From Lichina pygmaea (Eukaryota > Ascomycota > Lichinomycetes > Lichinales > Lichinaceae), in assembly GCA_963422465.1 (NCBI GenBank), contig OY730170.1, forward strand, positions 434,001 to 498,000: a stretch of 64,000 nucleotides of DNA, written 5' to 3'. A program made the position numbers and the translations under genes. Positions 56,027-64,000 of this stretch are shown here, piece after piece (the first letter of the stretch is position 1; each line of letters opens with the position of its first letter). Under the pieces are notes generated by a model. That model was not told the origin of the DNA and did no database searches. It saw nothing but the letters and a program-made list of their open reading frames with translations.

Positions 56027-56627
56027 TGTTGCAGTCTGTACTGTACTGTCCTATCCGAGTATAGGATTAGGGTGAGAGGTGGAAGGTGGGTTGGTTCTCA
56101 CAGGAGAGGAGTGTCAAGGAGTGCGAAGGGGTTTGGTGGAACATGGTGGTGGTGACACCTGATCAATAGCTTCGTACAAAAGGATTGTATTAAAGTAGAT
56201 CTAGTTGTCTGGATCACAACATGAGTTGAAGACAATTATTCCATAAGAGAACTATCACTGGACTATATAGTGCTGGCCTGTCAAGATGATCAAGATTGTC
56301 TTGACAGTCTTGATGTCAAGACAGGTGAGATTGTCTTGACAGTCCCACCATGTTATGCACTCTGCGTCAAGACTGGTGAGATTGTCTTGATACTTCATGT
56401 ATCCTGCGTCAAGACTGGTAAGATTGTCTTGATGCTTCATGCATCCTGCGTCAAGACTGGTGAGATTGTCTTGATGCTTCATGCATGCTGTGTCAAGACT
56501 CCTGTGTGTGTCTCAACAGTCACGTGACCCCTTGTTGGTTGGTCACTTGACTTCCATAGTGTCCTCTTGCCTGGCCTGCGGCCTGATTGCCTATAAACGA
56601 GTGGCTCCCATCCCATGGGTCGTAACA
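56027..56627 (-). repeat. A6 3' LTR (alpha type)
   Basis: 601 bp with 42-bp array and GTCACGTGAC near 56519. Confidence 0.95.
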
Positions 56628-56671
56628 CTACCCTTCTCTTCTTCATTCATCATCCTGATGAATTCTTGAGT

Positions 56672-57172
56672 ATGTCTGCAAAATCACATACCTCTGCTTA
56701 CTGAAAACAACTGGCAGTCCAGATCTGTGATCATAACTTTGTGTCACTTGCTCTGTGTGATTTCTGTGTTTTGAACCACAAGCCCTGCTTCCAAATGTCT
56801 GACAACAACGATAAGTTGAAGTGCACTGAATACACTTGTTGTGGGAAGTCCTGTGTGTTGCTTTCTTGAGAGTCACTGAACATGACCTGAGATAACCTTC
56901 GTGAGGATTTGGCTGTTAATGAGGCCAAGCGGGATGCTCTTGTTAAGCAGCTTGCCAAGCTGCAGACTTGTGTGTCCTGAAAGTGAAAGGTTCTTGAAGT
57001 TGCTGAGGGTTGAGCAAAGAAGAAGCTCCAGTGCCTTGTTGCTAAAATGAAGGTGGATGGTGAAGACTTGTTGGCGACAGTCATTGACATGTCCGCGCTG
57101 CAGGCTGAGCTGTTCAGTCCTACTTCTGCCAGAACTGCTGCAGGAGGAGCTGGCAGTTTGTGAGGTTCCTGA
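56672..57172 (+). pseudogene. A6 antisense Zn2Cys6 gene (fossil)
   Basis: 501-nt span as in A4, with clear similarity but several breaks. Confidence 0.74.
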
Positions 57173-58480
57173 GTGGTTCCCAGGTATTTTCCAAGTCTGG
57201 GTAGTTTTTCCACTTGACAAGTTATCACTGGCCTTTTCTCTTCAGGATCTGTTCAACCTCAAATTCCTGTTCTTCCTCTGGTTGGTAATGAAATGTTTCC
57301 TGCAAGGGTGTGCTCTGGTCAGCTAATTCAATCATTGAGATGTGAAAGTTTGGGTGTACCCGAGCATCTCTTGGTAGTCGCAGTCTGATGTTGACTGGTC
57401 CAGTTCTTTCTTTGACTGAAAATAGTCCAACCTTGACATAGTCCAGTTTCTTTGTTCTTGGTTTCTTGACTTTCCAATTTTTTGTGAGGAGGTAGACTTT
57501 ATCCCCCTTCTTCAGCTGAGGTGCTATTTTCAATTTTTTGTTTATTTGGTGTTGCATCTTTTCTGAGGTCTCTTGAAGGTAATGCCTCATCATTGTGTGT
57601 GTTTGTCATAGGAGCTTGTCATGTTGGAGTGCTTTCTCTGTGTTTGGTGAAGCTCTGCTTGGTATTCTGATGTTTGTGTGTTATCCAAAATTGGCAAAGA
57701 ATAGCGATTCCTTTGTTGAGTCTGATCTGTGCTGGTTGATTGCCAGCTGTGCCACCGGTAATAACTGTACCTAATTGCTGTGGGTCTGGTTGATGTAATG
57801 CTGCAAATAAGTCTCCAGAACTTGGTTTGCTTGCTCTGTCTGGCTGTCAGTTCATGGGTGATAGGCTGTAGACATTTTAGATTTTGTTCCCATAGCTGCA
57901 CTGATTGTCTTCCAGTAGTTGGATGTGAAGAGTTTGTCTCTGTCTGTAATGATCATGATCGGAACTCCGTGGTCTCTGACTAATCTGTCCAGTAAGAGGT
58001 GTCCCAACTGTTCTGCTGTGTGGGTCTCCTTGAATAGTACTACTATCAGATATTTTGTGAATCTGTCCACTATCACCATAATCAAGTTGTAGGTGATTCC
58101 TGTGACTGGGTCTTTGGACTTGGGTAGCTTTGTGATGAAGTCCATTGACATGTCTTCCCACAGGCCTCTTGGTATTGTGTTTGGGTGTCCCTCTCTGTAT
58201 GGCTTATGTCTTCCATGTTTGTTTTTCTGGCATAGTAGACACTTGCTGATGTAGCTTGTGACATGTTATTGGAGGTTGATGACATTGTTCCCTGCCTGTT
58301 GGATAAGGTCTGTGGTTTTGGTGATTCCTGGGTGACTATATGCTGGATTATCATGGTAGTTCCTTATTAGTTCTTCAGTGTCTTCTGCTGTGAGCTTGTT
58401 GATCTGTTGTTGAGGTACCAGGTTTCCTTGCTGGTCCTGCTGTAAGATTGTTCCTTGGTGTTCATCATCTTCTATGTGGT
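57173..58480 (-). pseudogene. A6 integrase and alpha chromodomain (fossil)
   Basis: Minus-strand segments: chromodomain and C-terminal domain 57593-57173, core 58151-57852, HHCC region to about 58480. Broken. Confidence 0.87.
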
Positions 58481-59800
58481 TTTTTTGTTGGCTTAGTGCG
58501 TCTGCTCTCCTATTGTCTTGTCCGGGGGTGTACAAGATCTTGAACTTGTGTTACCCTAGGAGTTCAGCCCATCTGACTTGTTATCTGTTCAGCTTCTTGG
58601 TTGTTGTGAACATTGTCAGATTCTTGTGGTCTGTGAGAATAGTGAGTTCAGAACTGCTTTCCACATACACTTTCCAATGTTTGAGTGCGTTGACAACTGC
58701 CAGTAGCTCTTTGTCGTGGATATCATAGTTTTGTTCCACTTGTGATATTTTGCGTGAGTAGTAGGCAACTGGGTGCCACTGGCTGTCTGCCTGTTGGCAT
58801 AGACATACTCCCACTGCCTGATCTGAAGTGTCTGTCTTGATTCATGTTGGCTGGCCTGTCTTGAAGTTGAGGAGAACTGGTTTCTTGGTGCAAGTGTCCT
58901 TGAGCTGTTAGAATACTTTTTGTTGTCTCTCTGTCCACTGGTACTCCACATCCTTCTTTGTGAGTTCTGTCAGTGGTGTTGCTGTCTGGGAGTAGTTCTT
59001 AATAAACTGTCAGTTGAAGTTGGCAAATTCTAGGAAGGCTTGTACTTCCTTGACTGATATTGGTGTTGGCTATTGTTGAATCACTTTGATTTTCTCAGGG
59101 TTGATCTTGATCCCTTCAATTCCTATGATGTATCTGAGGAATTCAACTTCCAGTTTGTTGAACTCGCATTTCTTTGGGTTAAGCTTGAGCCCTGCCTTTT
59201 GTAGGTATCGTAGAACATCCTTCACATGTTTGGTATGTTCCTGTTGCGTGTTCGAGTAGACAAGAATGTTGTCCAGGTAGGTGATAGCTGTTTGGTCCAG
59301 GTGTGCTCTGATGATATTGTTGATCAATGCTTGACATGTTGCTGGTGTGTTTGTGAGTCTGAATGGCATAACCAGATACTTGTAGTGTCTGTATCAGGTT
59401 CTGAAGGCTGTCTTCCATTCTTCTCCTTCTTTCATGTGTATCAGGTTGTATGCTTCTTTCAAGTTCAGCTTGGTAAAGATTGTAGCTTGGCTGATCCTGT
59501 CTCGCAATTTGTTTACATTTGGCAACAGATATCAGTTTTTGATAGTAATGTTGTTGAGTTTCCTGTAGTCCACATAAAGTTGAAGACTTCTGTCTTTCTT
59601 TGGTGCAAATAGTATTGGGTATCCTGCTGGTGATTGAGATTCTTGAATGAAACCTTTTTTCAGATTTTCCTCCACGTACTCGCAAAGTACTTGGAGCTCT
59701 TTCTCTGATAACTGGTAAATTGGTCCAAATCCTGGCTCCATCCCTGGTTGCAACTTGATCTCATGATCCCAAGGTTAGTGCTTAGGCAACACTGCTGTTG
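58481..59800 (-). pseudogene. A6 RT and RNase H (fossil)
   Basis: RT about 59790-59010 (TYLDNILVYS); RNase H 58990-58540 ([19 protein letters not shown]). Broken. Confidence 0.87.
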
Positions 59801-59834
59801 TTGTCTCTTCCTGAAAGAGGTTATCATACCCAGG

Positions 59835-60420
59835 TCAGTACTCTTCAGGGATCTCTAGAGAATTAACAACTTCCTCTCTCTTCATCTCTGACTGTTTGGC
59901 CACCTGGTTCTGGAGTGTGTCTGTCAAGGTGGACCTCTTCTCTTGAGAGTTGTCCTTTCTGTCAGTGAGGTTCCACTGAGGACTCCTTCCCTCATCTGTC
60001 CACGCCTTCTGCGGCTGGTAACAGGTCCGAGCTGTGTTGTTAGTGCAGTTCCTAAACATGAGTACTCCTGTCCTCCAGTTAACAACTGGGTTGTGCTTCT
60101 TTAGCCAAGGTATCTCCAAATAGATATCCTGAGTGGCCAACTTGACAATATCAAGGTGGATCCTTTCAGCATGGTGTCTGGTAACTATTTCCATTGGCTG
60201 CGTCTTATGGCAGACTAGCTCTGTCTGTCTATTTGCCATTGCAAGCTGATAGGGCTGCTGCTTGCGTCTTCTTCCAGTGCTGAGGGTGTTGTAAAGTTGT
60301 CTTGAAATGTAGTTTCCACTGGCTCCAGAGTTGACAAGCGTGTATGTCTGTACTGGCATGTTGGCGTGTAGTGACACAGGCAATCACAGGTGCTTTGCGT
60401 TGCTAGGGGTCATGTTGTTG
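59835..60420 (-). pseudogene. A6 protease (fossil)
   Basis: The frame 60383-59835 has YTLVNSGASGNYISRQLYN; the active-site block is altered. Linker retained. Confidence 0.85.
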
Positions 60421-60449
60421 AGCTCCCGATGTCACCCCTTGACAAGGGA

Positions 60450-61951
60450 GTTCAGTCTTTTCCTGATTGAAGTGTCTTTCCACTGACTGGGCAATAGGTC
60501 CAGCCATTCCCATCAGTTCTGAGGAATCTGTTCATGAATTTATCTTGCTGATGCTTGTCACATCCAGACTTGAGACAGTACTGCCAATTGTTGATGTAGC
60601 AGTTGTGGTTGTTGCCTTGCTGTAGAAACATGAGGTGTTTGTGCCAATCATGTGTGTGCCCGGGGAATGCGGTGTGTTGGCGTTTGTCCCAAAGATGGAT
60701 CTCACACGCATCCTTCTCACAATTGACCCAATGCTTGTGGCAGGTGGTGTGGTAGGGTGAATGTCCTCCATACCTTCGTAGTTGTTCGTAGTAGGTGCAG
60801 TAGTGCTTTGTGCAAAACCTCCACTGTAGTTCGCTGTGCTGTAGATTTCGTGGGTCCATGCTGTAAGCATAGCTTCCTTGTGGTATTTCTTCTTTGATAG
60901 ACACAGGTTCATCTTGGTCTCCATCAGAGGTGGTTAAGGGCTCCTGTCCCTTGTCCTGACCTGTCTGTTCTGGTAGGTCCTTGCCTCCTGATGTTGCCAG
61001 TTGGTGGGCTACTTCCAATGTCTGATCGTAGTTGTCCTATTGTTCAAGGGATAGCTGAGCCTCTCCTGGTGAGTCCTCTGGCTTGATGACATTCCAGTCT
61101 CTGTCGAGTGTATTAAGTTGCTGTCGGTGCACCTTGTTCTTTGAACAACAGTCTCTCACCATGTGGCCTAGCTTGCTACAGGTATAGCACTTCAGTGCTT
61201 TCCTTTTTTTGTTATTCCTTCTCTTCGTGAACCTTCTCTTGTGGTGGACTGCATCCAGTTCCATGGGTGTATAGCCATATGGGTCATGTGGTGGTGCCTT
61301 GTTAGGCAGCTTATAGTGGTTGCTCACATGCCATACGGGGTGGCTGTATCCTCCGTTGTGGTGTTTCTCCATCGCTCACTCGAATAGCTTGTCATCAATG
61401 TTGATTGCTTGTGTGATGAGCTTGTCCAGTGTGTCAACCACTCGTCTGTCAAAGGTGATTTCATCCTTCATGTTTTCTTTGAGTCTACGTCAGTACATGA
61501 CTATCAGGGTGTTGTCATCCCAGTCAGTCAGTACTGAGTATTGCTTGAACTACGTGGTGTACTCTGCGGCTGAGCGTTGTTGTTTGATGTGCTGGATCAT
61601 TCGTATAGCCACTTTGTCTTCGTTAGATAGTCCAAGGATCCTTTTGATCTTGTCCTTGAATCATGTCTATTTTGTCATCCATTCTGATGTGCTGTCGTGA
61701 TCTCTGTTTCCTGAGAGATGTTTGTTGACGTAGGGCTTGATCTATCAATAAGTATTGCCTCTCATGTAAGTGGTTGCAAAGAGGGGCCACTTCTCCTTAG
61801 GCAGCTTTGTTTCTGGTTGGAATTGAAAGTAGACTTGGAGTTGCATGAGCTAGTCATCAATCTTGTTTGTTTCGCCGTAGAACAGGTCTGGCTTGGCGAC
61901 ACTAATCTTTCCATCTGGGAAGTTGGGGTTGGTTACTCCTGAGGTACTCAT
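60450..61951 (-). pseudogene. A6 gag (fossil)
   Basis: Minus strand from 61951 (MSTSGVTNPNFPDG). Frame 61372-61037 carries the degraded knuckle region; the His/Cys-rich end is 61018-60452. Broken. Confidence 0.86.
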
Positions 61952-61969
61952 CCTTAAGGGTCTTCAAAG

Positions 61970-62568
61970 TGTTGTGGTCTGTACTGTACTGTCCTATCCG
62001 AGTATAGGATTAGGGTGAGAGGTGGAAGGTGGGTTAGTTCTCGCAGGAGAGGAGTGTCAAGGAGTGCGAAGGGGTTTGGTGGAATGTGGTGGTGGTGACA
62101 CCTGATCAATGGCTTTGTACAAAAAGATTGTATTGAAGTAGATCTAGTTGTCTGGATCACAACATGAGTTGAAGACAATTGTTCCATAAGGGAATTATCA
62201 CCGGACTATATAGTGCTGGCCTGTCACGACAATCAAGATTGTCTCAACAGTCTTGATGTCAAGACAGGTGAGATTGTCTTGACAGTCCCACCATGTTATG
62301 CACCCTGCGTCAAGACTGGTGAGATTGTCTTGATGCTTCATGCATCCTGCGTCGAGACTGGTGAGATTGTCTTGATACTTCATGCATCCTGCGTCAAGAC
62401 TGGTGAGATTGTCTTGATGCTTCATGCATGCTGCGTCAAGACTCCCGTGTGTCTCGACAGTCACGTGACCCCTTGTTGGTTGGTCACTTGACTTCCATGG
62501 TGTCCTCTTGCCTGGCCCGCGGCCTGATTGCCTATAAATAAGTGGCTTCCATCCCATGGGTCGTAACA
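61970..62568 (-). repeat. A6 5' LTR (alpha type)
   Basis: 599 bp, partner of 56027-56627. Confidence 0.95.
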
Positions 62569-62573
62569 CCCTT

Positions 62574-62900
62574 CTACGTCTGACACCTGCTAATCCTATC
62601 CCTGGCCAATCAAATGAACACCCTGGCCCTGTCATTGGTCAAGACACAGATGAAGAGTTCCAGGTTGAAGAAATCTTTGACTCCAAGCCAGCAACGTCTC
62701 GACAGAAGTTCAAGTACCTGGTCAAATAGTCTGGATGGCCAATTGGAGATGCCACTGAAGAGCCTATTGAGCATCTTGACAACGCCAAAGACACTATCTA
62801 CAACTTCCATGAGAAATACCCAAGGAAACCACAGCCACGGAACTACATCCACGAGCGGCCTGAGGCTCACAGGAGTTTGCCATGTGAAGGAGGGGGGTAA
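62574..62900 (+). pseudogene. C2 chromodomain, end of pol, and polypurine tract (fossil)
   Basis: Encodes EEFQVEEIFDSKPATSRQKF and KYLVK, a chromodomain-like end of pol, then a short tail and the G-rich polypurine tract at 62886-62900. Confidence 0.8.
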
Positions 62901-63173
62901 TGTCACAGTTCTGGCCCAGTTGCATATCTGGCACAAGTCACGCACCTTGCCGGGAAGTCCTATCTGCACTGTTGCCTGCTTGCTCCGCTGTTGCCTGATC
63001 CCCTGCCTATAAGAACTTCTCCTGCTCCCCCAGCTTCTTCTCTTCTTCTTTTCTCTTTTCCTTCCTTGTCTTTTGTCTTGTATATCAATCCAAGTCTCAA
63101 GTCTCAAGCCAAGTCAGGTCAAGGTTACTGAATCAGTTAGGCTCGAGTTCTGCTCTGCCATTGCCTCGTCACA
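62901..63173 (+). repeat. C2 3' LTR
   Basis: 273 bp, TGTCACAG to CGTCACA, with TATAAG at 63008-63013 and a long CT-rich stretch after it. Confidence 0.93.
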
Positions 63174-64000
63174 ACGTCTTGTGTACACTGCAATACTCAG
63201 ATCTCTACTGAGTTATGCTGTGGGGATCTGGTTCAATCCTCTAAGAAAATCTTCTAATATCTCTTCTCTTAGCACATTCCAGAACAAATGCCTGAGACTT
63301 ATTGGAGGTGCCTTCAAAGCCACTCCATCTTTCTTATTAGAGAGTGAGCTTTTTCTTTTACCTCTAGATCTCTATTTCAAATTTCGCACAGCCTGTTTTC
63401 TCTCTTCTATTCAAACCTCCTCTCTGAAAACACTTCTAGACAATATCTTTTCCAATATCTCCCACTATGCCTCTTCTGTGAAGAAACCTTTAAAGAAATC
63501 CTCAACTATCTCCCCTTATTGGAAGTTCACTTGGTTAAACCAATTAACTACTAACCAGGCTAGTTCAAAGAAAGAACTACAGAAACTCTTTGTTAAAGAG
63601 TGGGAAAACCAATGGGAGGAGAAGAAAAGAAGAAGCTACTCTGGGTGGCAGGTGTTTTGTCAAAAGCCTCACCACAACAACCTGAAGCTCTACAAAGAGC
63701 TACAGAAAGCTGAGGCAAGTCTACTACTACAAACCAGAACTGGGAGAATTGGCCTGGCAAGTTTTCTATTCAGAGCTGGAGTTCCAGATTTTCCTACCCC
63801 TTTATGTGTCTGTGGTCAAGCAGAAGAGACAGTGAAACATATCACCTCTTCATGCTCTCTTTATTCAAGTCAAAGACAGCAAGCTCCTTTTAATTCTCAA
63901 GATTTCACTTCTATTATTTCAAACCCAGAGCTTCTACAGAAGTTTCTATACTGGTTCATGTCTTTGAAAAGACTGAACTAGTTTAATCTGGCTTTCAAAC
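63174..64000 (+). mobile_element. LINE2: second Tad-like LINE, ORF2 C-terminal end, runs off the window
   Basis: Matches LINE1 from 22202 on at nearly every base. Frame 63175-63981 encodes RLVYTAILRSLLSYAVGIWF through MSLKRLN without a break; it keeps the Trp lost in LINE1 at 22643 and the intact CVCGQAEETVKHITSSC motif. TAG at 63979-63981 falls where LINE1 has CAG and ends ORF2 about a dozen codons early. The 5' part is separated by C2 and lies outside the window. Confidence 0.88.

Larger units (their letters stand above)
56027..62568 (-). mobile_element. A6: Ty3/gypsy chromovirus, family A alpha, full length
   Basis: 6542 bp with LTRs of 601 and 599 bp and a perfect CCCTT duplication (56022-56026 and 62569-62573). 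More CpG-depleted than A4 and A5. About fifteen breaks. Confidence 0.95.
55510..63173 (+). mobile_element. C2: Ty3/gypsy chromovirus, family C, 3' part only, interrupted by A6
   Basis: Own sequence is 55510-56026 and 62574-63173. It begins mid-integrase at the C1 junction and ends with a complete 3' LTR. The base after the LTR starts ACGTC and continues LINE2, so C2 had inserted in LINE2. Its 5' half and 5' LTR should lie left of the window. It keeps more CpG than C1. Broken in the part seen, with a few breaks. Confidence 0.88.

Noticed and set aside
63073-63174. N-terminal part of the 302-aa frame 63073-63981
   Set aside because: The first 34 codons are C2 LTR read through into LINE2, a chance fusion at the insertion junction.
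1-64000. Reassigned stop codon to explain recurrent stops in gag-pol
   Set aside because: The whole antisense genes read well with the standard code, and the pattern fits CpG decay.

Overview
The window reads as repeat-rich heterochromatin of a filamentous fungus. The evidence is a Tad-like LINE, chromodomain-bearing Ty3/gypsy (chromovirus) elements, and fungal-type Zn2Cys6 clusters. Pezizomycotina is my best guess, but the sequence does not settle it. I found no host gene, tRNA or rRNA. Everything from base 1 to 64000 can be assigned to twelve mobile elements inserted into one another: two Tad-like LINE copies (LINE1, LINE2), two copies of a Ty3 family called C here (273-bp LTR), six of family A (LTR 431-629 bp) and two of family B (LTR 427-566 bp). 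Family names are local labels.

Layout, outermost first. LINE2 (its ORF2 end lies at 63174-64000) was hit by C2 (+ strand; 55510-56026 and 62574-63173, with its 5' half beyond the left edge). C2 was hit by C1 (- strand; from beyond base 1 to 55509) and by A6 (56027-62568). C1 was hit by A1 (2536-46384) and A5 (48060-54597). A1 was hit by LINE1 (5099-23234) and A2 (26296-45788). LINE1 was hit by A4 (6861-13398) and B1 (15655-21937). A2 was hit by A3 (28196-34758) and, inside its own 3' LTR, by B2 (39011-45431). Every junction with both ends visible has a 5-bp target duplication (13 bp for LINE1), so the order of insertion can be read directly. The deepest path has six layers.

Each Ty3 element carries gag (with a CCHC knuckle), protease, RT, RNase H, integrase and a C-terminal chromodomain. 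All are fossils with broken gag-pol. A3 is the freshest. Most differences between copies are transitions at CpG, as expected from loss of methylated cytosines.

The most unusual feature is an extra gene on the opposite strand of families A and B. It lies between the chromodomain and the 3' LTR, overlaps the end of pol, and encodes a Zn2Cys6 cluster followed by a coiled coil. In family A it is exactly 166 aa in two copies (A3, A4), with a TATA box in the LTR about 78 bp upstream of its ATG, so the LTR looks bidirectional. Family A has two subfamilies, alpha (A2, A4, A5, A6) and beta (A1, A3). They share nearly the same gag-pol but differ from the chromodomain through the antisense gene and U3.

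In all three families the bases from +3 after the 5' LTR are complementary to 8-9 bases downstream of the LTR TATA box. This fits self-priming of the Tf1 type rather than tRNA priming.
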